From: Skermanella aerolata KACC 11604
Lineage (GTDB): Bacteria; Pseudomonadota; Alphaproteobacteria; Azospirillales; Azospirillaceae
Assembly (NCBI RefSeq): GCF_000936425.1
Contig: NZ_AVFK01000014.1
Location: forward strand, 62,001-126,000
Direction: 5' to 3'
Length of the DNA stretch: 64,000 nucleotides
A model generated the notes under the pieces. The model did no database searches. It was given only the letters and a program-made list of their open reading frames with translations, and had not been told where the DNA came from. Position 1 is the stretch's first letter, and each line of letters starts with the position of its first letter. Position numbers and translations under genes: made by a program. Shown in pieces: positions 51,192-60,819 of the stretch.

Positions 51192-53390
51192 ATGACGACG
51201 CCGGGACCTGACGCGTTGCCCGACTCCGCATTCCCCGACCCCGCATCGGAATTCTACATTCCGGCGGTCGGTTCCCTGACCGACCGCCGGACCCGAACGA
51301 TCAAGCATGCGGATACCTTCGCCGTGTTCGACGACCACGGCGATATCCTTTACGCGATAGGGCGGCCGGACGGACTGTATCATCAGGACACGCGCTACGT
51401 CTCACGGCTGGAACTGCTGATCGACGGCCAGCGCCCGCTGCTGCTCAGCACCACGATAGAGGACCGGACGGCGGTGCTGTCCAGCGACATGTGCAATCCG
51501 GACCTTTACCGCGACGGCGAGCACATCCTGCGCGAGACGCTGCATCTCGCCAGGGCCAAGTTCCTGTGGAACGGCGCCTGCTATGAAAGGCTGGTGATCC
51601 GGAACTACTCCGACCGTCCGGTCCAGGCCACGCTGACGCTGCGGTTCGGCTCCGACTTCGCCGACCTGTTCGAGGCGCGGGGGCAAAAGCGCCAGAAACG
51701 GGGCACGATAGAGCCGCCGCAGATCGGCAAGGATCGCGTGGCACTGGGATATGTCGGGCTCGACGGAAACCGGCGGGAAACGCTTTTGCAGTTCGACCCT
51801 CCTCCCGCCAGGCTGACGTCGTTCGAAGCGTCGTACGACCTGGATCTGGCACCGAAGGAGTGGATACCGCTGTTTTCCACCATCTCGGTCGCCGGCATGA
51901 AGCCCGAACGCAATGGGACGCGCGCCGGGTTCTTCGTCGCCTTGCGGGCCAAGTTCCGCGACCACCGGACGATGTTCGCTCCGGTGGCCCGGATCGTGAG
52001 TTCGAATACCGTCTTCAACGAAACCCTGCGCAGGTCCGGATCGGACTTGGCGATGCTGACGACCAGGACGCTGGAGGGAGCCTACCCCTATGCCGGCATC
52101 CCGTGGTTCAGCACCGCGTTCGGCCGCGACGGGATCATCACCGCCATGCTGCTCGTCAGCTTCGCGCCCGATGTCGCGGCCGGAGTACTGCGCTATCTGG
52201 CCGCGATGCAGGCGCAGGAGGAGGACCCCGCCGCCGATGCCGAACCCGGTAAGATATTGCACGAAACGCGCGGCGGCGAGATGGCGATGCTGGGCGAAGT
52301 CCCGTTCCGGCGCTACTACGGCAGCGTCGATTCGACCCCGCTCTTCGTCATGCTGGCCGGCTCCTATTACGAGCGCACCGGCGACCTGGGCCTGATAACC
52401 CGGATCTGGCCCAACATCGAAGCGGCGCTGGGCTGGATCGACCGTTACGGCGACCGGGACGGCGACGGCTTCGTCGAATACGGCCGGCGCAACCAGACCG
52501 GCCTCGCCAACCAGGGTTGGAAGGACAGTCACGACAGCGTCTTCCACGCCGACGGCGCCATGGCGGAAGGACCGATAGCCCTGGTCGAGGTCCAAGGCTA
52601 CGTCTATGCCGCCAAGCGCACCGCCGCCGTCCTGGCGCGGCAACTTGGGCGTGCCGACCGGGCGACATCGCTGGAGGCCGAGGCCGAGACCCTGCGCGTC
52701 CGGTTCGAAGACGCGTTCTGGTGCGAGGAGATCGGTACCTATGCGCTGGCGCTGGACCGCGACAAGCGGCAGTGCCGGGTGCGGACGTCCAACGCCGGTC
52801 ACGCGCTGTTCAGCGGGATCGCGGCTGGTGACCGTGCGGCACGGGTGGCGGCCACGCTGATGGATGCCGCATCGTTCTCCGGCTGGGGCATCAGGACGCT
52901 CGCCACGACGGAGGCACGCTACAACCCGATGTCCTATCACAACGGGTCGATCTGGCCGCACGACAACGCCATGGTCGCCATGGGTCTAGCACGATACGGC
53001 CATGCCGACGAGGCCGCGCGGGTATTCCATGGATTGTTCGACGCGGCGGCCGATACGGATTTGCGCCGCCTACCCGAACTGTTCTGCGGCTTCCCTCGGC
53101 GGCGCTCGCGCTCGCCGGTATCCTATCCGGTCGCCTGCTCACCCCAGGCATGGGCCAGCGCTACCCTGCCCGGCCTGCTAGCCGCGGCGATCGGGTTGCG
53201 CTTCGTCCCTGAACGGAACGAGATCCGCTTCGACCGGCCGGTCCTGCCGCCCTTCCTGGAGGAAGTGGAACTGCATGGCCTGAAGGTCGGAAACTGCGAA
53301 GCCGACGTCCTGCTCCGCCGTCACGCCATCGACGTCGGCGTGACGGTCCTGCGGCGGAGCGGGCCGGTCAATGTCGTCACGGTGAGTTGA
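51192..53390 (+). CDS. Amylo-alpha-1,6-glucosidase-like debranching enzyme
   Basis: A 732-residue protein with the N-terminal GDE_N_bis domain (DTFAVFDDHGDILYAI, GLYHQDTRYVSRLEL) and a GH-type (alpha/alpha)6 barrel containing PWFSTAFGRDGIITAML, NQGWKDSHDSVFHADG and YHNGSIWPHDNAMVA. It probably hydrolyses alpha-1,6 or related glucosidic links in an oligo/polysaccharide. Lacks a signal peptide. Translation is likely coupled to the GT4 gene, two bases upstream. Confidence 0.9.
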   Translation: MTTPGPDALPDSAFPDPASEFYIPAVGSLTDRRTRTIKHADTFAVFDDHGDILYAIGRPDGLYHQDTRYVSRLELLIDGQRPLLLSTTIEDRTAVLSSDMCNPDLYRDGEHILRETLHLARAKFLWNGACYERLVIRNYSDRPVQATLTLRFGSDFADLFEARGQKRQKRGTIEPPQIGKDRVALGYVGLDGNRRETLLQFDPPPARLTSFEASYDLDLAPKEWIPLFSTISVAGMKPERNGTRAGFFVALRAKFRDHRTMFAPVARIVSSNTVFNETLRRSGSDLAMLTTRTLEGAYPYAGIPWFSTAFGRDGIITAMLLVSFAPDVAAGVLRYLAAMQAQEEDPAADAEPGKILHETRGGEMAMLGEVPFRRYYGSVDSTPLFVMLAGSYYERTGDLGLITRIWPNIEAALGWIDRYGDRDGDGFVEYGRRNQTGLANQGWKDSHDSVFHADGAMAEGPIALVEVQGYVYAAKRTAAVLARQLGRADRATSLEAEAETLRVRFEDAFWCEEIGTYALALDRDKRQCRVRTSNAGHALFSGIAAGDRAARVAATLMDAASFSGWGIRTLATTEARYNPMSYHNGSIWPHDNAMVAMGLARYGHADEAARVFHGLFDAAADTDLRRLPELFCGFPRRRSRSPVSYPVACSPQAWASATLPGLLAAAIGLRFVPERNEIRFDRPVLPPFLEEVELHGLKVGNCEADVLLRRHAIDVGVTVLRRSGPVNVVTVS

Positions 53391-53461
53391 AGACGCGCCG
53401 GGGCCGAAGGGATGGCCGGTCGGAACCAGCCGTGCCGGTCCTTCCCTCCGTCCGCGGGTCG

Positions 53462-54763
53462 TCAGAGCAGCCAGCCGTCCGTCGTGTGGTGAGCCTGCGC
53501 ATCGGTGCCGTGGTCGGCGATGGCGATGGTATCCACCGCTGCCGGCGCATCCTCCAGAGCCTGCCATTTGGTCAGGGCCGTGGAGTCCGTCGCTTCGACG
53601 GCAGAGGCGGACGCCGATGCGTCGGCCTGAACATCGGTAGCGCCGGCAGACGCTTCCTTGGCATGGCTGTAGACGATCAGTTCATCGCCCGTGCTCTTCA
53701 CCAGGCCGGACGATTCCTCGTCGGCAGCGGACCCTGAAGCCGCTGCGACCGCCCCCGAAGCCTTGTTCGAGGACCAGGCCCCCGCAGTGCTGGCCGCGTA
53801 TGTGGCGCCGACCTTGTTGCCGCTGACCGACAGGCCGTCGTTGTTGCCGCTGTTGACGCGCAGCCAGTCGTCGCGCTCGAAGATATTGCCGCTCAGCGTG
53901 ATGTTCTCGCTGTAGAGCGGGCTGGAGTGGTTGGCGACGCTCTTGTCGAGCCAGATGACCGCATCGTAGTCGTTGTCCGGATGCAGGTAGTTCTTGGCGA
54001 TGTAGCTGTCGCGGGCGCCGGAGACCAGGATGGCCGACTTGTTGACGTCCCAGACTTCGTTGCCGGTGACCGTCAGGTCCTTGGCCTCGTAGCCGCGCGC
54101 GTTCGGCCACATCCACTGGCTGGTCGTCCAGCCGCCGACGCTGATGCCGTTGACGTCGGCATCCCAGACCTTGTTGTTGACGATTTCGTCGTTGCTCGAC
54201 CCGCCCTTGACGACGATGCCGGCCGTGCCTTCGACGCCCTTGATGTTGTTGCCGGCGATCCGTGAATCGTTGACCGCGACGAAATCGATGCCTTCGCCGC
54301 CTGAATTCGTGATGCTGTTGTGGACTACCTTGACGTTGTAGGCCTGCGATACCTTGACACCGTCGCCGCCGGAGCTGTGGATCACGTTGTCCTGGATCGT
54401 CAGGTCCCGGATCGGGTCGCTGAAGCCCTTGCCCGACATGCCGAAATGGATGGCGTTCGAGTTGTTCGCGCCATCGATCTCGAAGCCTTTGATGGTGACG
54501 CCTTCGACGCCGAAGCCGCTGATCGTGGAGCCGTTCTGGGATGCCGCTCGAATGGTGGCGTCCTGGTTCCCATCGGCCGAAATCAGCGAAAGGTTATTAT
54601 CGTATATCCGCAGGTTCTCAGTGTATGTGCCGGCCTTGACCATCACATCGGTGCCGCTCGTCGCCTTGTTGAGAGCGGCTTGAATGGTTTTCAAAGGGTC
54701 CGAGGCGCTGCCGGAGTTGGAGTTGTCTCCTTTGGGGGAAACCCAGATCTGACGGTCGGCCAT
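53462..54763 (-). CDS. Parallel beta-helix exoprotein without RTX tail
   Basis: A 433-residue right-handed beta-helix protein. It starts DRQIWVSPKGDNSNSGSASD with the DUF1565-like LKTIQAALNKA and then regular coils of about 22 residues such as IHSSGGDGVKVSQAYNVKVV and GEGIDFVAVNDSRIAGNNI. The helix ends near residue 325 and is followed by a 105-residue Ala/Ser/Asp-rich, low-complexity acidic tail. No signal peptide. It is a paralogue of the N-terminal part of the gene at 55336, in divergent orientation. Enzyme class not evident; no epimerase DPHD motif. Confidence 0.75.
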   Translation of the reverse strand: MADRQIWVSPKGDNSNSGSASDPLKTIQAALNKATSGTDVMVKAGTYTENLRIYDNNLSLISADGNQDATIRAASQNGSTISGFGVEGVTIKGFEIDGANNSNAIHFGMSGKGFSDPIRDLTIQDNVIHSSGGDGVKVSQAYNVKVVHNSITNSGGEGIDFVAVNDSRIAGNNIKGVEGTAGIVVKGGSSNDEIVNNKVWDADVNGISVGGWTTSQWMWPNARGYEAKDLTVTGNEVWDVNKSAILVSGARDSYIAKNYLHPDNDYDAVIWLDKSVANHSSPLYSENITLSGNIFERDDWLRVNSGNNDGLSVSGNKVGATYAASTAGAWSSNKASGAVAAASGSAADEESSGLVKSTGDELIVYSHAKEASAGATDVQADASASASAVEATDSTALTKWQALEDAPAAVDTIAIADHGTDAQAHHTTDGWLL

Positions 54764-55335
54764 AGGTGCTCTCATTCTAGAAATCGTGCCGAAGCACAGT
54801 CAAACTTTAAGCACAAAGCTTTTATCACCATGAAAAACCATGATTTTAAAGCTCTATACTTGCTTTTCAAGGAATTCTTTTTGGTTGCCGAGTGGCTTGG
54901 CGCGAAACTACATCGAATTTATCGAAGTGGGGGAGCAAAAAAGCCGGCTGCTAATCCGACAAAAACGGGTCCGAAGTTGTGACATAGATCGTTACGTTCT
55001 TGAGACACGGCTCAGGTGTCCGTGACATTAAAAGGCATTAACCATGATAGAAGGCCCAGCCGATCATGACGGCCGGTGTGTGGTATCGAACGATTAAAGG
55101 ATCAATTTCAGCACTTGGAAATAAAACGGAAATCGAATTATTTCCCCCTCAATTTCAAGTCAGCATAGTTAACTAGAGCTTACTAAAATGCGGTAACGAT
55201 CTATTAAAAGATTACGTCTAATCCTCTCGGAAGTAGTAACCCGGCTGAGCTAATCATGTACCGGGATTTTGACTGAAGCGGAATGCCGTAAGCGCAGCGC
55301 TGAAGTCACTTCAAGAAATCGAGAGGGACTGTTAG
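54764..55335. promoter_or_regulatory. AT-rich region between divergent beta-helix genes
   Basis: 572 bases, much more AT-rich than the rest of the window, with no convincing gene. It should contain the promoters of both beta-helix genes. A perfect palindrome tgaagt-c-acttca lies at 55301-55313, about 20 bases before the second gene's start, and might be an operator. Base composition may reflect local acquisition or simply promoter bending DNA. Confidence 0.5.
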
Positions 55336-57474
55336 ATGACGCTGTTCTCCAATATTAGCCCGAAGCGGGTTATCTGGGTTTCCAATTCAGGCAATAACGG
55401 CAACAGCGGGTCGGAAAACTCACCGTTGAAATCCATTCAAAGCGCCCTGGACAAGGCTGCCCCCGGCACCGCGATCATGGTGAAGGCCGGAACCTATGTC
55501 GAGAACGTCGTCTTCAAGGACAGCGGTACGGCATCGGCTCCCATTCAGCTTATTTCAGCCGACGGCACGGGTGCTGCCAAGATCAAGCCGGCAAAGGCCG
55601 GCACCGCCACGGTCTACGGCTTCGGCGAAGAGAACATCGTCGTCAAGGGCTTCGACATCACCGCCCAGTCCAAGACCAACGGCATCCAGTTCGGCATGGC
55701 TGGGAGCGACTTCAAGGACATGACGAAGAACATCCTGATCCAGAACAACATAATCCGTGGTGCCGGCCAGGATGGCATCAAGATCTCCCAGGGCGACAAC
55801 ATCCAAGTGCTGGGCAACAAGATCATCGGCGCCGGCGACCAGGGGATCGACTTCGTCGCCGTCAACGGCTCCCTGATATCCCGCAACGAGATCTCGAAGG
55901 TGACCGGCGTCGCGGCCCTGTTCGCCAAGGGCGGATCGACCAACGTGCGGATCGAGTACAACAAGATCCACGACGTCAAGGTCGACGGCATCACGATCGG
56001 CGGCTGGACGACGGCCATGTGGATGCGTCCGGGCATGCGCGATTACGAAGCGAAGAACGTCGTCGCGATCGGCAACGAAGTCTACGACGTGGGCAAGCGC
56101 CCCCTGAGTTTCCTGGGCGCCCGCGACAGCTCGGCTACCGGCAACCTGCTGGAAGGCAATCCCGACTACTACACGGTCGTCAACGTCTCCGCCGGCAACA
56201 CGAGCGGCAAGGCCACGGCATCGTCCGGCATCACCATCAGCAACAACACGATCAACCGTTCCAAGGGCTGGCTGACGGTCGAGAACGGCCAGAACAAGGG
56301 TCTGGTCGTCACCGGCAACCGATTCGACGGCGTCTGGACCGGCAAGGCGGGCGCGGTCGGCGGCTCCTCGGATAGCGCCGACCAGCCGGAGACCGTTACG
56401 GTGACCGCCGCTTCCTACGTGATGTCGTCGTCGGCCGACAATGCCAACGTCACGGCGTCGGGCGGCGCCAAGGTCACGGGCAACGCCAAGGCCAATATCA
56501 TCAAGGGCGGCACCGGCAACGACGTGATCGACGGGGCCGGCGGCAACGACACCCTGACGGGCGGTGGCGGCAAGGATGTCTTCGTGATCGCCAAGGGCCG
56601 GGGAAACGACACCATTACCGACTTCGACGGCACCGATACCGTGCGGCTGGACGGGTTCGGTTTCAGCAGCTTCGGCGCCATCAAGGCGGCGATGAAGCAG
56701 ACCGGCAGCGATGTCGTGCTAGATCTCGGTGGCGGCCAGACGCTGAAGTTCATCGGCGAGAAGATCTCCGCCTTCGCCGCCGACGACTTCAAGTTCGGCA
56801 GCTCTTCGCTGGTCCCCACTCCCGTCGCTCCCGCCTGGAAGGAAAGCGGAGCAACCCAGAACTCCATCAGGGGCGGGTCGAAGGCCGACAACTTGAAGGG
56901 AACCGACAGGAACGACCTGATCGACGGCGGTTCCGGTCATGACACGATGACCGGCGGCAAGGGCGACGACACTTACATAGCCGGCAGCCCCTACGACAAG
57001 GTGGTCGAAAAAGCCGGCCAGGGCACCGACTCCGTCAGGGCCTGGGCCGACAGCTATGCCCTTTCCGACAACGTCGAGAACCTCTACGGCATGAAGTCCA
57101 GCGGCATGTCGCTGACCGGCAACGGCCTGTCCAACATCGTCAAGGGCGGTGCGGGCAACGACACGATCACCGGCGGCGGCGGGGCCGATCAGCTCTGGGG
57201 CGGCGGCGGACGCGATACCTTCGTGTTCAAGGCACTGTCCGACAAGGGCGATGTCGTGATGGACTTCAGGGTGTCGGAAGATTTCGTCAACCTACGGCCC
57301 CTGCTCTCCTCCGACGGCGACCTGGATATCGAAGTCGTCGCCAAGGGATCGAACGCCGTCGCGGTATGGGCCTATCACGACGGCGCCGTCGACGAACTGG
57401 TCACGCTGATGGGCGTCAACTCGTCCGACATCGCAGCGATGCAGCCGGGCAAGGCTGCGTGGCTGCTGGTCTGA
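55336..57474 (+). CDS. Beta-helix exoprotein with RTX tail
   Basis: A 712-residue protein. Residues about 10-340 form the beta-helix, paralogous to the divergent gene, with RVIWVSNSGNNGNSGSENSP, LKSIQSALDKA, GDQGIDFVAVNGSLI and DGITIGGWTTAMWM conserved between them. After a linker it carries RTX nonapeptides near residues 395-420, 515-545 and 590-625 (GGAGNDTITGGGGADQLWGG) and a C-terminal region typical of type I secretion. The architecture resembles AlgE-type modules, but the DPHD catalytic motif is absent. Probably a secreted polysaccharide-acting or adhesive protein. GAGAGGGA precedes the ATG. Confidence 0.85.
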   Translation: MTLFSNISPKRVIWVSNSGNNGNSGSENSPLKSIQSALDKAAPGTAIMVKAGTYVENVVFKDSGTASAPIQLISADGTGAAKIKPAKAGTATVYGFGEENIVVKGFDITAQSKTNGIQFGMAGSDFKDMTKNILIQNNIIRGAGQDGIKISQGDNIQVLGNKIIGAGDQGIDFVAVNGSLISRNEISKVTGVAALFAKGGSTNVRIEYNKIHDVKVDGITIGGWTTAMWMRPGMRDYEAKNVVAIGNEVYDVGKRPLSFLGARDSSATGNLLEGNPDYYTVVNVSAGNTSGKATASSGITISNNTINRSKGWLTVENGQNKGLVVTGNRFDGVWTGKAGAVGGSSDSADQPETVTVTAASYVMSSSADNANVTASGGAKVTGNAKANIIKGGTGNDVIDGAGGNDTLTGGGGKDVFVIAKGRGNDTITDFDGTDTVRLDGFGFSSFGAIKAAMKQTGSDVVLDLGGGQTLKFIGEKISAFAADDFKFGSSSLVPTPVAPAWKESGATQNSIRGGSKADNLKGTDRNDLIDGGSGHDTMTGGKGDDTYIAGSPYDKVVEKAGQGTDSVRAWADSYALSDNVENLYGMKSSGMSLTGNGLSNIVKGGAGNDTITGGGGADQLWGGGGRDTFVFKALSDKGDVVMDFRVSEDFVNLRPLLSSDGDLDIEVVAKGSNAVAVWAYHDGAVDELVTLMGVNSSDIAAMQPGKAAWLLV

Positions 57475-57504
57475 AAACAAAAACGCCGCCCCGGAGGACG
57501 GCGT
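57474..57504 (-). terminator. Leftward terminator after the second desaturase
   Basis: A hairpin with acgccg / cggcgt arms (57483-57488 and 57499-57504) is followed leftward by TTTTTGTTTT. It terminates the leftward desaturase gene and overlaps the end of the rightward beta-helix gene. Confidence 0.75.
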
Positions 57505-57539
57505 CGCAGGAGCGGCGTTGCGTGACGAACGGCCTTCGC

Positions 57540-58610
57540 TCAGGCCATCCGGGTCCGCAACTCGCAGAACCGGATCATTCGCCGGCTTTCCTCATCCCAT
57601 AAGGCAAGGCTCACCGTCTTCAGGCTCTCCCACAGACCGAGAGACCGGACCCGCTGAAGGTCGGGGATCGACATGTGGCAGTCACGCAGACGGTAGTTCG
57701 GGATCTTGGACGACAGGTGATGCACATGGTGGTAACCGATATAGCCGGTCAGCCAGTGCAGCCAGCGCGGCAGATCGTAGAAGGAACAGCCATCCAGGGC
57801 GGAACAGTGGAAGTCCCATTCCTGCTCATGGTGCCACTGAACGCCGTCGAACTGGTGCTGGACATAGAACATCCAGATACCGATCGTGGCGGCCAGAAGG
57901 ACCACGGGTCCCCAGACCATCAGGACGTTGGTGAAGCCGAAGACCAGGGACGCGGCGGTCAGACCCGTCAGGATCGCCGCATTGGTGCCCAGGACGCTGA
58001 ACCAGGCGGCCCGATCGTTCGTTCCTTCACCGATCGCGATGCGGTGGCGGACCAGGAACATGAAGGCCGGGCCGATGCCGAACAGCACGATGGGATGACG
58101 GTACATGCGGTAGCGCAGGCGGCCCCAGCGCGACAGCGCCAGGTATTCGCGCACGGTCAGCGTCGTTATGTCGCCGACGCCGCGCTTTTCCAGGTTGCCG
58201 GAGGTGGCGTGGTGGATCGCGTGCTCGCGCTTCCAGTAGCCGTAGGGGGTCATGGTCAGCACGGCAAGGACACGGCCAAGCCAGTCGTTGGCACGGCTGG
58301 ACCGGAACAGGCTGCCATGTCCGCAGTCATGCTGGAGGATGAAAGTCCGTACCAGGAAGAAAGCGGCGGGAACCGCCAGCAGCAAGGTCAGCCAATACCC
58401 CACCTGGAGGCTGAAACCCATCAGAACGACGATCGCGGCGAGCGGTCCGAGAGTCGTCCCGATCTGCCCGACGCTCCGGTGCAGGATCGGTTGCTTATAA
58501 GCCGCTAGGAGTTGCGCCCAGCGGCGAGCCGTCTGCTTCTTGTCGTGCAGGTCCGGCGGGGTACTCGTCGGCGCGCTTGCATAGAGCGCCCCGTCATTTT
58601 CGGGCAGCAT
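57540..58610 (-). CDS. Membrane fatty acid desaturase (second, omega-6/delta-12-like)
   Basis: A 356-residue di-iron desaturase with His boxes HDCGHG near residue 94, REHAIHH near 127 and YHHVHH near 295, and four or more hydrophobic segments. The pattern resembles DesA/omega-6 fatty acid desaturases; exact position of unsaturation unknown. ATG 58610 with AGGAAAA seven bases upstream is chosen; an earlier ATG adds 17 residues. Together with the desaturase at 35.2 kb it suggests active membrane fluidity control. Confidence 0.88.
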   Translation of the reverse strand: MLPENDGALYASAPTSTPPDLHDKKQTARRWAQLLAAYKQPILHRSVGQIGTTLGPLAAIVVLMGFSLQVGYWLTLLLAVPAAFFLVRTFILQHDCGHGSLFRSSRANDWLGRVLAVLTMTPYGYWKREHAIHHATSGNLEKRGVGDITTLTVREYLALSRWGRLRYRMYRHPIVLFGIGPAFMFLVRHRIAIGEGTNDRAAWFSVLGTNAAILTGLTAASLVFGFTNVLMVWGPVVLLAATIGIWMFYVQHQFDGVQWHHEQEWDFHCSALDGCSFYDLPRWLHWLTGYIGYHHVHHLSSKIPNYRLRDCHMSIPDLQRVRSLGLWESLKTVSLALWDEESRRMIRFCELRTRMA

Positions 58611-58824
58611 GCAGTTTTCCTGGTGAGGGGAGCGGGTGATCCCGGCCAAGGGAGTGTTCAAAGATCTTCACACCGCGGTCATGGATGACGAATATGGAGC
58701 TAAATTGCCCATACTCGTACGACCATACCCTTTTTGAGCCAAATACGCACCAGGAGATATAGAGCGGAAACGGCTTCCGACTACAATAAAGTGAGCATGA
58801 TCGCCGCACGCTATTGACCCGTCT

Positions 58825-59745
58825 TTATGCCTTCCGGACGGCGCCTTTGTCGCGCCGTTCCTCCGCCAGCAGGTAGAGCCCGGACCCTATGATGATCGAC
58901 GCCCCGGCGAAGGTCCACGGCGACGGCACGTGGCCGAACACCAGGTAGCCCAGCGCCACCATCCCGATGATCTGCGTATAGCCGAACGGGGCCAGGACGG
59001 ACGCGGGGACGTGCCGATGGGCAAGGATCAGCAGGAAATGGCCAAGGCCACCGAAGATGCCGGTCCCCGCCAGCGTCAGCCATGTGAAGAGATCCGGCGG
59101 CGTCACCCACACGGCGTAGAGCCAGGGCAGCAGCAGCACGGTCGGGAACGCCGCTATGACGAGCAGCATGCTGCCCGGCGATTCGGTGATCGCCAGCGAG
59201 CGGGTCATGATGAAGTATCCGGCGCTGCTGACGACGGAGGCCAGCGACAGCAGGACGGCCCAGTGGACTTCGGCGATGCCGGGGCGCGTCACCACGAGGA
59301 TGCCGACGAACCCCACGGCGATGGCCGCCCAGCGCCGTACGCCCACCGTCTCCTTCAGGAAGACGACCGACAGCAGGGCGATGCACAGCGGCGCCAGGAA
59401 CTGGATCGTGACGGTTTCCACCAGCTGCAGATAGCGCAGGGCCAGGAAATTCAGCCCCGTACACAGCGTCAGCAGCCCCGCCCGAATCAGCTGGGCCACC
59501 GGCCGCGACGTCCGCCACGCCGAGCGCGACCGCCACGGGTTGAGGAACAGCATGGCGAGAGCGAAGTGGATCGCGTACCGGAACCAGACGACCTCGACCG
59601 TCGGGACGTGCTGGCTGCTCAGCTTCGCCAGCGTGTCCAGGAAGCAGAACAGGGTGACCGCGGCGATGATCAGGCCGATCCCCTGAAGATGCTGGCTGCG
59701 GACAAGGGCGGCTTTATCGATCGCCTGGGTTTCCGTCACGCGCAT
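58825..59745 (-). CDS. EamA/DMT-family transporter (second)
   Basis: A 306-residue membrane protein with ten predicted helices in two EamA repeats (GLIIAAVTLFCFLDTLAKLS opens the first; LLSLASVVSSAGYFIMTRSL the second). The substrate is unknown; related proteins export amino acids or nucleobases. Not closely similar to the EamA protein at 33.1 kb. Alone on its strand with no obvious operon partner. Confidence 0.85.
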   Translation of the reverse strand: MRVTETQAIDKAALVRSQHLQGIGLIIAAVTLFCFLDTLAKLSSQHVPTVEVVWFRYAIHFALAMLFLNPWRSRSAWRTSRPVAQLIRAGLLTLCTGLNFLALRYLQLVETVTIQFLAPLCIALLSVVFLKETVGVRRWAAIAVGFVGILVVTRPGIAEVHWAVLLSLASVVSSAGYFIMTRSLAITESPGSMLLVIAAFPTVLLLPWLYAVWVTPPDLFTWLTLAGTGIFGGLGHFLLILAHRHVPASVLAPFGYTQIIGMVALGYLVFGHVPSPWTFAGASIIIGSGLYLLAEERRDKGAVRKA

Positions 59746-59905
59746 TTTCCATCGGGTCTCGGGTCATCGGATCTCAGAGTGACGCCGATAGGCCCGGCGG
59801 CAACTGACGGTTACGATGTTACGGCTGTCAACCGACTCCCGCAACCGGGAGGAACGGCGCGCTGCCATGCCTCCGGCGCGGGGACGGGGCCGTGACCGGT
59901 TCTCG

Positions 59906-60619
59906 TCAGCGCAACGACCAGACCGTGTTGGGAGAGCCCGGCGCTTCCGTGCAGAGCGGCCGGGGCTGGCCTTCCCGGTAGACGCGATAGCATTTGCCGG
60001 GATCGCCCGGCAGGAAACGGGTGAGCGGGTCGAGGTCAGCCGGCATGCCGTCGGTCATCAGCCAGCGGCTGTCGGTCTGGGCACAGATCGAAGCCGGCTT
60101 CGTGTCGCAGTTCCCGCTTCCCGGCGCGCAGGCCTCGTAGGTCAGGGCGTAGCACGGGCTCCCGGCGGGCCGGCTAGCGCCCGCTCCGGCCGCGGGTTCG
60201 GCAGGCCCCGTCGTGCCGCTTCGCGGTGCCGGTGCCGGAGCGGGTTCCGGCGCTGGATCGGGTTCCGGCGCCGGCATGGCTGCCGCCTCCGTTCCCGCCC
60301 CCGTGCAGGTGTACCCCGCCGCCCTGAAGTCCTGCATCAGCTTGCGTGCGCCATCGACGCAGACCGCGCCAGACTCCCGTGCCCGCCAGAGGGTCTGCAC
60401 GGGCTGGTCGTTCCGGAAATAGCGCACCATGCAGGGAGCGCCGCCCGGCTCGTAGATGCGCTCGACCTTGCGGACCTGATCGGTCAGCGTGCAGGTGAAA
60501 CTTTCGCTCTGCTGCGCCATGGCCGCCATCGGCAGCATCGTTGAGCAGAGCAGGCCGGCCCCGGCCGCCATGCGCCGGAGATACCGTGTATCGGCTTGGT
60601 TCCAGCGGTGCCAGATCAA
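59906..60619 (-). CDS. Secreted Cys-containing protein with Pro-Ala linker
   Basis: A 237-residue exported protein. A TTG start gives a signal peptide with basic n-region RYLRR and cleavage after AMAQ; ATG 60571 would lack positive charge. The mature protein has a small N-terminal Cys domain (FTCTLTDQVRKVERIYEPGG to RAAGYTCTG), a Pro/Ala/Glu linker of about 35 residues and a C-terminal domain with paired Cys (CYALTYEACAPGSGNCD, CYRVYREGQPRPLC). Disulphide pairing is likely. No family recognised; periplasmic or outer-membrane associated. Confidence 0.65.
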   Translation of the reverse strand: MIWHRWNQADTRYLRRMAAGAGLLCSTMLPMAAMAQQSESFTCTLTDQVRKVERIYEPGGAPCMVRYFRNDQPVQTLWRARESGAVCVDGARKLMQDFRAAGYTCTGAGTEAAAMPAPEPDPAPEPAPAPAPRSGTTGPAEPAAGAGASRPAGSPCYALTYEACAPGSGNCDTKPASICAQTDSRWLMTDGMPADLDPLTRFLPGDPGKCYRVYREGQPRPLCTEAPGSPNTVWSLR

Positions 60620-60756
60620 TGGACTCTCCCTCCTGCCCGCTCCGAAGGTTCGCTTTCCCAAGCAAGACCTTGGTTAACGCCCAACCCGTGTTATGGCGAA
60701 GGAGGAGCCGATCTGTCACGATTCCTGTACCGATCTTTCGGTGTAACGCGGATACG

Positions 60757-60793
60757 CGAACGCTCCGGTGACGGATCGTCACCGGAGCGTTCG
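60757..60793. terminator. 17-bp perfect hairpin upstream of the coiled-coil gene end
   Basis: cgaacgctccggtgacg and its exact complement flank a three-base gat loop, 27 bases beyond the stop of the leftward coiled-coil gene. No strong T-run follows on either strand, so it may be a terminator or an RNA-stabilising structure. Confidence 0.65.
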
Positions 60794-60819
60794 CCTCGTC
60801 TTGCTTCGCCGCCGCTTTC

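Noticed and set aside
53462-57474. Mannuronan C5-epimerase identity for the beta-helix proteins
   Set aside because: The AlgE-type YGFDPHD catalytic motif is absent from both.
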